Below, one piece after another: positions 1-9,648 of a stretch of DNA of 24,169 bases. The stretch is from Chromera velia. Taxonomy: Eukaryota > Sar > Chromeraceae. The stretch lies in the NCBI GenBank assembly GCA_018398765.1, contig JAHBMJ010000809.1:26177-50345 (forward strand), given 5' to 3'. Within the stretch, counting starts at the first letter, position 1. The number at the start of each line of letters is the position of its first letter. Below the pieces are notes generated by a model, which saw nothing but the letters and a program-made list of their open reading frames with translations, ran no database searches and was not told where the DNA came from. The translations under genes were made by a program, and so were the position numbers.

Positions 1-63
1 TTCCTGTCCTGCTCTCATGTGTGTGCGTGTGTGCGCACACACGCTCTCTCTCTCACTCACTCA

Positions 64-65
64 CA

Positions 66-105
<40 letters not shown>

Positions 106-134
106 CGCACACACACGCACGCACGCACGCACAG
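64..134. repeat. CA/CACG microsatellite ending in a splice acceptor
   Basis: This is a run of CA dinucleotides that grades into CACG tetranucleotides and ends in an AG at 133-134. The frame opens into a TPR-like exon directly after that AG, so the repeat appears to sit at the 3' end of an intron and to stand in for the usual pyrimidine tract. Confidence 0.8.
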
Positions 135-811
135 ACACTCGTGTCTCTGTCGCACATGTATGGAAGATATCAAGCGGCTGTCCAAATCTGTGAATTCATC
201 TTGGCCAAGCGGACGTCGAAGCAAGAGAGCAGGTTCTCGAGAGCATTCCCCCTTACACGTCCTTCTTTGGAGACTCTTTTGCTTAAGCAGCAGCTGCGTG
301 TGCTGCGCAATCAGTTCTGAGCTCTGCTCCTCTGTCTTGTGTAGGTACGCACGTGTGAGTGCGTTGGTGAGTCCACTTCTTGAATTGGGTGCGGGTATCT
401 ACGTGTCCAGGGACTGCCTGCCTCTTTCTGGGTAGATTAGAAGGGTGATTCTGCCTTCATATGCATTTTCTCGTTGGCATGCTTGGCTGTCTGCGTTCAT
501 GCTTTCATCCTCATCAGCGGATCTCCGTTTCTTTTCCTCTGAGTCGATGCGTGAAGCGGAGCCTGACTCCCTTTAAATCAAGACGCTGCTTGGATCAATC
601 TAAGACGTTTGCTTTGAATGTATTTCACGATGCAGCTGTTACTCCGGAAGGATCCTCGTTGCCCCCCTCCAAATTGGAAGGAGACGCTCAAACTGCGGCC
701 GCTGCCGCTGCCACGGCGAAGCTCTCTCTCTTCCAACAGCAAGTCGTAGCACTTGCAAGAGAAAACGAAAGGCTACAAAAAGAACTGCAGGCGCTTCAGC
801 GACAGATGTGA
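135..811 (+). CDS. TPR/coiled-coil protein, 3' end (two exons visible)
   Basis: This appears to be the C-terminal part of a plus-strand gene whose 5' exons lie before the window. Exon 135-297 starts after the AG at 133-134. It encodes TLVSLSHMYGRYQAAVQICE followed by FILAKR, which resembles a tetratricopeptide repeat: GRYQAA matches the turn and start of the second helix, much as in kinesin-light-chain-type repeats. The donor proposed at 298 (C|GTGTGC, phase 1) matches in phase an acceptor at 634-635. Exon 636-811 encodes a short Ala-rich linker and then a heptad-like helix (FQQQVVALARENERLQKEL) that looks like a coiled coil or leucine zipper, ending at TGA 809-811. TPR proteins are usually protein-binding scaffolds; nothing here names a partner. 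Alternatively the first exon could simply read on to the stop at 318-320, which would make the second block a separate exon. The coding character of both blocks is more certain than the junction between them. Confidence 0.5.
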
Positions 812-1360
812 ATTAATGAGTCTAGTATCAAGCGTGCACATGTTAAGTTATATATTGTGAATATTATATGATAATTCTAGTGATAATTATGGTGCAAGTC
901 TAAGTGCAAGTATCACTGGCAGCTTACTGGCATAAGCTTTAAAAACGCATCGATCTGTGGGCTAGTGTTTAGACTAGTGTTTTGATTGAAATGAATGAAG
1001 CTCATTCCAATATTGGGCCGTTAGTCGGCGTTAGACTAGCTGCCTCGCTAGCTCAGCTAGTGCTATACCCGGGGTAGTATGCCGCCTATCCAGATTATAA
1101 GCAGCAGTTTTTATTGCTAGTTATTGAATGGTGGCACTGATTATTAATCAATTTCACTCTATCAATTCTGCTAACAATTCTGCTGCAACGTTTAGGTAGC
1201 ATATCATATTAGATATTAGCTAGGATATTAGGCTGATTATCATCATGATAAGTTCAATAGCTTTAATTAAATGTCAATCGTTATAAGGTTTAAAGATGAT
1301 ATAAGAACTAATACTAGAATTAATACTATTTACTAACAGTCAAAGACTCAAAGTCTTTGT
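812..1360. other. AT-rich intergenic stretch, no gene seen
   Basis: No open frame of coding character is visible. The sequence is AT-rich with many TAG/CTAG and AATTAT words, plus a locally GC-rich patch at about 1015-1095 with a CCCGGG core flanked by short inverted words (GCTATAC / GTAGTATG). It probably holds the 3' untranslated region of the TPR gene at its left end. Confidence 0.6.
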
Positions 1361-1362
1361 TA

Positions 1363-1383
1363 CACTGTGCTGTTAGGAGTAAC
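1363..1383 (+). repeat. Left terminal inverted repeat
   Basis: This is the left end of the 831-bp TA-flanked element. It matches the reverse complement of 2173-2193 with a single mismatch at its fifth base. Confidence 0.8.
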
Positions 1384-1752
1384 TACCGGCCCTTTTTAGA
1401 AAGCCTTCGGTTACCATGAAATTGGTAAGCAATGGTAACCAAAAGTTGGTAACTGGGGAGGTCTGAGGGGACTACCGCTACCACGGTAATCTGGCTGCAA
1501 ATGTACTAAATCGGGATATCTAAAATAGGGAAAACGCATCTTTAAAAACTGTGTACGATATAAAAACAATGATTATTTTTGAACTTGTTTTGTCCAAGTT
1601 GTTTCTCTAATTAATATCAAAAACTTGATGTTAACTTACATATATTTATGGTTAAATTTATGGATATAAGAAAACTTTACAATAAATCTATTTTTTGTAC
1701 CCGATTTACTCTCTACTACTAACATCAGTGGGTTAACTCAAAGGGGTACTTT

Positions 1753-2001
1753 CATAATAATTATGAATTTTCATAGTGCCTCTGAATTTCATAATGATTA
1801 TGGAGAGTCACCTAACTTTGGAAGCCGATTTCTCACCAAAAAATCACTTTCTCAAAAAACGGTTTAAACGAGTTGATTTATCACATAAAGATGAATCTTT
1901 TTGGCTGCAAAACTCCTTCAAATTCTTATTGTTTTCATAAGACCACCCATAATGATTATGAAGATTTTATAGTCACTATAATGACGCCATAATGATTAAT
2001 G
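1753..2001. repeat. Four copies of palindromic CATAATNATTATG inside the transposon
   Basis: Copies lie at 1753-1765, 1790-1802, 1948-1960 and 1988-2001; the last is slightly longer and imperfect. They fall in two pairs with start spacings of 37 and 40 bases. The unit is its own reverse complement apart from the centre. It could be a binding site or a hairpin unit, or a by-product of internal duplication. Confidence 0.7.
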
Positions 2002-2172
2002 AGGTAACCCACAACTTGAAGTAGTTTATTTAGCTAAAAAGATTGATTACCGCTGTTTTGGTTACTAAAACAACGGTAATCAATTTACTCTACATAATTA
2101 CCATAACTATCAAAATGGTTACCAAGCGGCTACAAGCGGCTTAACGGGCGCCCGGGTAACCAAACTAAGTTG

Positions 2173-2193
2173 GTTACTCCTAACAGCATAGTG
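2173..2193 (-). repeat. Right terminal inverted repeat
   Basis: This is the right end of the 831-bp TA-flanked element, pairing with 1363-1383. It is preceded by a GTTACC-type subterminal block at about 2156-2177. Confidence 0.8.
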
Positions 2194-2195
2194 TA

Positions 2196-4056
2196 GTCTT
2201 CGTAGCTAGCTCTATACTCCACTGAATAGTAAAATTCAATACGTCATTTGCATATATGACTCGGACATCTCAATCATATCGGACACTGTATATGATGGAA
2301 TTGGTTGCACATACACATTTGAATTTTTACATTTTATTGAAAAAAAAAACTATTCAGACTGGATGCTGTTTCTATTTTTTTTTTTATGTTTCTAGAAAAG
2401 AAAAATTAATTTCGTTTTGACAACATACCTGAAAAGCACAAACAGAAGGTTGCTGTTAATTTAAAATTTAGGTTAAAATGGGCTTTCGGCTTTTTAGGTC
2501 TGTGTTGTACATGCAACTGCAGTTTTCCCGGACCCCGTTTTCCATTTCTCATTGTCTTTCGATCGACCGATTCATCGACCGAGTTCGCTTGCCAACAAGT
2601 CTCGCAAGAGAGAAACAGAGAGCACAACAGACAAAACAAGACAGGCAGAAGCTTTGATTAAGGAGGGAAGCAAAAATTTGAAAGAAATGACACAACCCAG
2701 AGGTCGCTAGCACACTCCTGCCTCTGAAACCAGCTCTCTTCTTTCTAATCCGTCAACTGGAAATCTAGCTCAAAAACGGGTTGAAGCATTCGTGCCCTGA
2801 ATCCTGCGAGACAAATTGACTCAGTCCGCCCTCACTGCATCCCACCCTTCAGATCGCCCCGATCAGCGTCTCCAGCATGCACTGAGGACAGAATGCACAT
2901 AGCCCTTGCATGGATGGGTGTGTGGTTTGAAGCTTTTCTTCGCATCGGAACACATTGCTTGAAATTCTGCAATTAACGTCACACTCTCTTGGGATGAGAG
3001 GAAAATGGGAGACTGAGACACAGCAACCCAGAAAAGACAGGGAAACACAGAGAGAGAAAGAGAAAGAGAAAGGGAGGGAAGGAACGGGAAGGGTTGGCAA
3101 AACAGAGACCCAGAGAGAATTAAAACGTTTCCGGACATGCAAACAAAACAAAATGATGAAGCACGCAAAAGCCACAAAGAGTATTGAGGAGCAGGTGTTT
3201 TTGCTTTCTCTTTTACGCTCTGACTTTTATCTACCATGTCATTGTTTGCATTACAGCCTGGATGCAGTTCCCAGCATCTCTGCGCGTGTTATGCAAAGAG
3301 AAAAGAAAGGCAGAAGCACCGAACCAGAGGACTGGAGGGAGAAGAAGAACAAATGAGAACAACAAAAGAGAACATGTACGTCAAAAATCTTCAACGGGAG
3401 GAACGATTGAGGATTTCTTTTCTCTGCTGCATGCATGCAGGTATTCATCACTCACACGATCTGCATGATGCAGACTACAGACATGGAACGCAAGTCAGCT
3501 ACCACAAAACCAATCACATGGTTCTCAGAAAGCACCCTAGCTGAGCGGCTCGCTGTGATCAAACTTGAATGGATCCCTTTCCGACACTTCACCTAGCGGC
3601 CTGACATTCAGTTATTTGACAGACACTCGCTCACTCAAATTGGGGGCCAGGCCACGACGTGCCATCCGACGGCCTGCAGACGCAAAAGAATAGACAAAGG
3701 ATTGAAATGCAGGAGCCAAAAGACAGAAGGAAGAAACGCGACATAGTGAACTGAATCAAAGCTTGGAGTGAAGCCGACACAGCGAGGGGATAAAAGTTCA
3801 GGGGACGATTTCAGACAGGAACGAGTGCGGGAGGGAGAACTTGTTCTACCAGAAACACATACTTTGTGTTCTTCCATACGTTCCTCTTTCCTCTAGCTCG
3901 TTTATTATTTTCTTTCGCCTTTCTGTCTGTCTGGCTCGGAAGCACATTGAAAGGTCTGGAGCAGGCAAGACAATGGAAAGAAACATCTTACAGCCAAGCG
4001 TGCGTCACTGCATGCCCATTTCGGCCCTTTCCCGCGCTCTTTTTCTGATCTCTTTG
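2196..4056. other. Intergenic region, no gene supported
   Basis: The left 200 bases continue the AT-rich island, with A and T homopolymers at 2339-2349 and 2375-2385. The rest has balanced composition with purine-rich GAGA/AAAGAG stretches (about 3005-3110, 3295-3360) and short frames on both strands that look like simple-sequence translation. The right part probably contains the 3' untranslated region of the minus-strand kinase gene. No promoter, RNA gene or repeat could be supported. Confidence 0.5.
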
Positions 4057-7000
4057 TCACGGAACCACAGCACTCCAAACACAGAACAGATTGAAAATGC
4101 CCCAGAGCATACAACCAAACGTTGAACTAACCCTGAAGAGACTGCCCCACACGTTGCACCTCACCACGATCTCCTTCCTTCTGAACACAGACGCCTCTCG
4201 CACAGCTGCCCTCTGTCGTCGCACAGTCACGTGAGTCAGCCTGAGGAGCTCAGACCGGAAAGTCTGCACTGACCCTGGAGTTGCGAAGTCCCACCGTTTC
4301 ACTGGATGAAGCACGGGAATTAGGATTTCATCAACGAACAAGCGGACCTGTGCGCGAATCATCTCCCTTCCTCTCTGTCCAATCACAGCATTCTGACGGA
4401 ACTCCTGATCGTCGGTGAACATGCCGCACTCGAAGGAATCATTCAGAGACTGCATCTTCTCGAAGAATGAACTCACTCGCTCGCTCACTGACTTCACAGA
4501 GCGCACAGCATCCCTCACCCTGAACCAGATAGATGACTCCCCCTGTGAGCAGGATCTGTGTCCCTCCTGTGAGGAGGCTGCCGCTGCTGCCGCTGCTGCT
4601 GCGGCTGCTGGTTGTTGTCCTTCGTCTCCTTCTGAGCTCTCTGCCCCCTCTTCCTTCTCACCTGGCTTCTGGAGCTCCAGGGCAGCAGAGACACACTTGT
4701 CCTCGTTGAAGACCCCCCCTCCAAACAGAGCGTTCTCCACCTCCACATCGGAGGCATCTTCGGGGAGGCCCACAGCTTTTCTGTCCACGTCCCTGGCACA
4801 GGCCCGGAGGAGCTTCTGCTGCCACTGCAGGAGGTTTGCGAAGTCCAGTCTCTCCTCCTGGCTGCTGAGCACCCGGCACCACACGAGGGCTGCCAGAGGG
4901 GCCGCCGTCCGAGAGTTCGGAATCAGATCCCACGGCAGCTGCACAAAGGCAAGCAGAAAGGATGAATTCGTTCCCAACAGCGCTGAGCCTGCCACGTATA
5001 TGACAGAAAACGAGTGCGGTGATGAGGCATAAAAAAATGAGAGACGGAATGACCTCGGGCCCTAGCTCGGCTACCTGGAATAATCGGAAAATCGGATCTT
5101 TGAAGCCAGAAAGAACAAAGGCAGAAAAAAGGACCACTAAAATTTCAGCAAGACACACCGGCCCATTAATTGACTGACGTCGAGAAGTTTTTCCCCAAAG
5201 AGAGACCAGAAGAGGTTCACGCCCAGAAACACAAGGTCCTCGTCAGGAGAGTTCGAAAGCACTGCAGGCAGGTAAGCAGGCAGGCAGGCAGGAGGGAAAA
5301 AGGAAATACGCACAAGACAGACCCAGTAGTCGAGATTTTATGACGAGATCCCTCCATCTGCCCAGTGCCGATTCTCTTACGTTTCTTCATCCCCTCCCAA
5401 TCTCCCCACGGATCTTCTGTCTTTCCTTTTTCACCTCTTCTCGTTTTTCTTTGTACCCTTTTTTCCTCTTTTCTTCTTTCCCTTGCGTCCTTTCTTTCTT
5501 TCTTTCTTTCTTTCTTTCTGTCTGTCTGTCTATCTGTCTGTCTTTCTTTCTTTCTTTCTTCCTTCCTTCTTTCCTTCCTTCCTGCTTTCTTTCGTGCCTC
5601 CCTTCCTTCCTTCCTTCCTTCCTTCCTTCTTCCTTCCTTCCTTCCTTCCTTCCTTCCTTCTTTCTTTCTTTCTTTCTTTCTTTCCTTCCTTCCTTCCTTC
5701 CTTCTTTCCTTCCTTCCTTCCTTCCTTCCTTCCCTGCTTCCTCAATTTTCTTCACTTTCCGTCTATCCTCTTTTCTTTTCATTCATTCATTCATTCATTC
5801 ATTTATCCATTTATTTATTGAGATCTCCCACAGAACAGCCAAGTCGCAAGCCTAGTCGCAAGCAGCATCACAAGGGTCGTCAACCAGACTGCCATAACTT
5901 GTCTGGCATTCGAGTTGCGACTCTGACCGGCCGACAACAAACGAAGTCACCATTCCACCAAAACACATAAAGGAAGAAGAAAATTCAATCCACTAAAACC
6001 TCTGCACATCGAGGATATCATGCAAGCATCAATCTCAGCCTGACAAACAAATCAACTGACAAACTGACATGCCCAGCCCTCAAGTGTGCGAGCCCCGGCA
6101 TAAGTAAGGCCGACCCCACGAGAGATCCATGGCTCGGTTGGAGACGGAGAGAGACGCTGCGCCCTTCCGAGGTCCAACACCCTCACGGAGACGTTCACGT
6201 CCTCCTGTAACTCTGCCGGCACTGCAGCTGTGAGGAAGTCTTTCCGGGGCCCGTCAGCCAGCTCAGTGATGAGCTCTGTGTCGTCCTCGGGGAAGGTCTG
6301 GTCGTCCATCGGAATGTATCCAAACTCCCCCACTTGCTTCCCCTTTTCTTTCTGCTCACCCTCCTGTTCCTCGTCAGCGTCTTCCTTCTTCTCGCCTTCC
6401 CCGTCTCCATCAGAGCCTGCACCGTCCTCAATGCCTACTGCGGTTTCGACCGTCACCCCTGCCGCCGCAACCCCTGCAGCCTGACCAACTACAATCGAAC
6501 CCGTCTCTCCCACTCCCTCGTTCGCACTCACACCCTCAGGCGCCGCATTCGCAGCTTCATCTCCCCCCTCGCCCCCCCCTTCCTGCTCCCCTTCCCCTCC
6601 CAAATCAGAGAGAGACTCGGTGTCGGAGGGAGGTTCTGAGATCTCCTCTTGGCTGTCCTCGTACCCTTTTGGGAGTTCCACCAGGATCTGGCCAGGATTC
6701 AGATCTCCATGGACAACCCCCCTGGAAGAGAGGAAATAGAGATACGCGAGGACCCTTCTGGCAATGCCGAGAAGGAGGGGGACATTACCCACGAGTTTCG
6801 ACCTGCATGAACAGAGACAACATATCAACCTGATATTCAGAAGGCGCACGAAAAATGTCACGAACATCGAAGAAAAGCGGAAGAGAAGGGGAGGAGCGGG
6901 GAACGCAACTGGACAGATTGACCTTCACAGACACGCACACGCACACACACATAGAGAGAGCGAGAGAAGAAGGAAAGACAGGGAGGGGCGAGGGAGACAG

Positions 7001-9648
7001 GGAGGGCCTAGGTCCAAATGAGAGAAAGAAAGGGGGAAGGGGGCACACGTAGTGACAGGAAAAGGACAGGAGATTGGGAGAGCGGGAAGGGCAGAAAAAC
7101 AGGGGCGACCGAAACCAACCTTGTGACTGAATTTCCGGAAAGGAGAAGACTCTCAAGAGACACGCCCTGAGCGAGCTCCAGGGGGAGGATGTACAGGGAA
7201 AACCGGACTTTCCCGACACACACCTCCACACTCCCGCTTCTGTCCACCGTGCAGTCCGGCACCATTCCCACCAGCACTTGTCTTCCCGTCTCTATCACGT
7301 CTCCGACCTCGTTCATGAAGACTCTGCCAGCGGATTTCGTTGCAACACCAGTCAGGCCCACCACCTTTCTGCAAAGAAGGTGCCAAAAGGGAAGGGAAAC
7401 AATGCAGCGGACAAACCATCGGCTGAATTTTCTTGACATAACATTACTGCTGAAGGATTCAGACAGCTCCCAAAAAAATCACAAGACAGACACTGCTCTG
7501 ATGCATGTTCACACACTTTGGGGCAGAAGGAAGAGACGTGAGCGGAATTCCTGTATTTCAAGCCAAGCATGGAAAGAAGAAAAAGACAGTGCAAGGCCAT
7601 TGAGAATAAAACAGTTTTGCATTTGAATTGCGGTCTCAGTAGATGTATTGATTTATCAGTGCAAGGCCATTGAGAATAATACAGTCAGTCATTTGAATTG
7701 CGGTCTCAGCAGACGTACGTATTGATCTGCCCACCTTGCAAGTTCTGCTGTCTCCTCTTCTTCGTCCTTCTCCGACATTCCCGAGCTCCCCTGTAGAGCA
7801 TGGATAATCGCGGCTTCCTGGTCGATAGATCCCCTCAGATAGGAAACCTTCAACGCTGTACGGGTACCATCCTCAAGAGACACCAACAGGACGATGCCGG
7901 TGGTGCCGTCTCCCAGCACTCTCAGGACCCGCACTGCGTTCTCCTGCCCATCCTGTCTGATCATCAGAGGAACACTCACCTGCTCGGGTCTCTTCAGTCT
8001 GCATTCACACTCACAAGGACAGGAAAGCAAGAGGTGTGGACACAAATGTCATTGAGTACAATTCAAGGTACTTGCAGTCACATAGGGATTTGGAGAGAAT
8101 ATGAGAGAAGGCATGCAGGACAGAGAAAACCGTAACTCAATCAGTCAGACAATTGAGGCCACCTTCTTGAGCTGTCAAACTTGTCAGCAGGATTGTAGGC
8201 ACAGTAAAAACACATCCTCACAGAAACGATACATGCCTGTAGAGGAGAACGGTTAAGGTTGTGCAAAGACAAAGAAGGAAAGAACGGTCAAATCAGATAG
8301 CAGGAAAAACAAAGAGACGCAGAAGTTGGTTGAGAAGAGGGCTAGAATAAGGTGAGCGACAGAGAGACAGACAAGGGATCTTCAGAGATAGAGGGGCTCA
8401 GCAGATATTCATGTATTCACCCAAAACAAAGCCACTGACGCCTCTTCAAAAGGTTCCAGTACGAGAGAACGTCGGTGCGACTCGTCAGCCGTCCCCGCGC
8501 TGTTGCCTGTGCTCCCCCCCTCCCCCTTCTGCGCGACTCTCTGGAAGTATCTGTCCACCAGCGCCTTCTGTTCAGTTGACAGGTTTCCCTCTTCTTCGAA
8601 GAAAAGCCTCCACCTGGAGACAGTAGTCAGTTCTCTCACCACACTCTTCATCTTCCCCTCCCTCGCCTCCACTGATCGAAACTTCCATACAAGCAGACTC
8701 TCGGAAGTCAGCAGCTTGCAGAGATAGAGAACAAGGAGGGCCAGAACGTCGACTTGTGTTTCGATGGGAAATCCGTCAGGAGGAAAATGCACTGAGTCTT
8801 CTGACGCTTTCTTCAACCCCCCTCTCCGATGCTTCCTTCTGCATCTGCTCACGTAGACAGGAAGCAACGGCTGGGGCGTCGAAGGATTCCCACTCCCTCT
8901 CCCTGAGCATTTTCACAACGCGTGCAGGATCATCAAATAATTTGGATGAGACGACTGCAAGGCTCAGACAGGAAATGTTTCCAGAGGGACAGTCACCCCT
9001 AGTGATGCCATGACCTTGCGCGCCGCCACATTCGCTGCTGCTGCTGAGTATCATGCTGCGAATCCACTTGGATGCCCCCTTCTCTTCTCCTCTCTCAAAC
9101 TGCTGCTGGAGGGGCTGCGTCAGACGGGAGACACGGGGGGGGGAAGAAGCCCGATCAGAAGCAAACATATCCAAGTCTGCTTCAATGGACTTTACCATGC
9201 CCTCCAAAATTTCTCCCCTCTGGGCTTTATCCTGTGCAGCTGCGAGGAGTTCTCTGCGCTGCTGCAGAATGGCTCGAGCAGACGAGTGTTCGAGTCTGAA
9301 CACCCCACGGACAGATTTCCTGAACTTTCGGAAATGTCCCATGCTCACTTCTCCCGGAAATACCAGGGAGATAGCAATGGGAGCAGATACCAAAGTACGT
9401 TCAGTGGTGGTGACAAGCAGAGGTCGAAGAGTGAAATCTTCATATCCAAAGAGCGCCGCAGCAAGAGATTTGGGGTCTTGAACGTCGACAGCCGAAACCA
9501 CAACCGCCCCTTGGCGGTTGAGTTGAGAAACGAGCACACATCCGCTTCCTGGGGATGGTGGGATTCCAGCCTCAGCAAGTTCGAACGCACGGCCCAGAAC
9601 AAACTTAAGTTCGGCATATGTTGGGCCTCCTGACCCTCTTCTGGGCAT
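4057..9648 (-). CDS. Divergent rhoptry-kinase-like protein kinase or pseudokinase, seven exons
   Basis: Exons in transcript order are 9648-8853, 8791-8440, 7998-7735, 7368-7120, 6802-6069, 5261-5179 and 4938-4057. All junction phases agree and sum to 1,119 codons plus stop. Residues 1-382 are an unrecognised N-terminal region. The kinase N-lobe lies in exon 3: a Gly-rich loop GDGTTGIV (about 412-419) and the lysine of TALKVSY (about 433). Exon 5 holds the catalytic loop VVHGDLNPGQILV (about 583-595), where His-Gly-Asp replaces HRD as in many rhoptry kinases, but the usual Lys and Asn are Asn589 and Gln592. An acidic, low-complexity insert of roughly 140 residues follows, then DLG (about 764-766) in place of DFG. 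Exon 6 gives helix F (DEDLVFLGVNLFWSLF). Exon 7 holds the rest of the C-lobe, a poly-Ala/acidic loop and an unusual hydrophobic end (about the last 30 residues), which could instead be intron if a donor near 4160 is used. No signal peptide is visible at the chosen Met. The Met directly follows a TTTTTCTTGCAAG acceptor-like stretch, so an upstream signal-peptide exon may be missing. Coccidian rhoptry kinases are secreted into host cells; that role is inference here. Confidence 0.68.
5262..6068 (-). other. Kinase intron 5 with pyrimidine tract and CAGG repeats
   Basis: This intron separates the DLG exon from the helix F exon. On the plus strand it contains a long pyrimidine block (about 5395-5775), an ATTC tetranucleotide run (5779-5803) and CAGG repeats (5264-5292) that abut the acceptor. 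The simple-repeat frames on both strands in this block are not genes. Confidence 0.65.
5480..5737. repeat. CTTT/CTTC/TCTG tetranucleotide tract
   Basis: About 250 bases are nearly pure pyrimidine on the plus strand, made of CTTT, TCTG (5520-5543) and CCTT blocks with few interruptions. In the kinase transcript it is a purine (GAAA/GGAA) tract inside an intron. Strand asymmetry of this length can favour triplex (H-DNA) and length instability. Confidence 0.9.
6069..6802 (-). other. Kinase exon 5: catalytic loop, acidic insert and DLG motif
   Basis: This exon carries SSRGVVHGDLNPGQILV near its start and VRVLDLGRAQRL near its end. Between them lies a Glu/Asp/Gly/Ala-rich stretch (about 6200-6690) that also has Ala/Gly/Val-rich segments. 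Placed between the catalytic loop and the DFG position, such an insert would sit near the active-site cleft as a large flexible loop. The acceptor is TTCATGCAG at 6803 and the donor CAT|GTCAGT at 6068. Confidence 0.7.
7588..7727. repeat. Tandem duplication, 70-bp unit, beside a splice donor
   Basis: Two adjacent copies, starting at 7588 and 7658, share GTGCAAGGCCATTGAGAATA and CATTTGAATTGCGGTCTCAG at the same relative positions. The second copy stops a few bases inside the intron from the kinase exon 3 donor (7734). The copies differ by a handful of bases, so the duplication is fairly recent but not fresh. Confidence 0.85.
7999..8439 (-). other. Kinase intron 2, nothing further seen
   Basis: This lies between the proposed donor GC|GTCAGT (8439) and acceptor AATGCAG (7999). 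It contains purine-rich GAGA/AAAG sequence and no open frame of coding character. An alternative donor (TGG|GTGAAT, 8423) exists but does not match the phase of the next exon. Confidence 0.55.

Larger units (their letters stand above)
1363..2193. mobile_element. Non-autonomous TIR DNA transposon (MITE-like), 831 bp
   Basis: The left end (1363-1383) and the reverse complement of the right end (2173-2193) match at 20 of 21 positions; both start CACT(G/A)TGCTGTTAGGAG. TA dinucleotides flank the element at 1361-1362 and 2194-2195, as expected for a TA target-site duplication of the Tc1/mariner type. The ends also share subterminal GGTAAC/GTTACC words: several lie at about 1410-1460, and on the right at about 2040-2175. 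There is no open frame long enough for a transposase, so it would have to be mobilised in trans. The interior is AT-rich and carries four near-copies of a palindromic 13-mer. Assignment to Tc1/mariner rests only on the TA flanks; other TA-targeting families are possible. The high identity of the two ends suggests it is not very old. Confidence 0.75.

Noticed and set aside
5340-5970. Overlapping Ser/Phe/Leu/Pro-rich and Arg/Lys/Glu/Gly-rich frames on both strands
   Set aside because: They are translations of the CTTT/CTTC tetranucleotide tract inside a kinase intron; no unique protein sequence is present.
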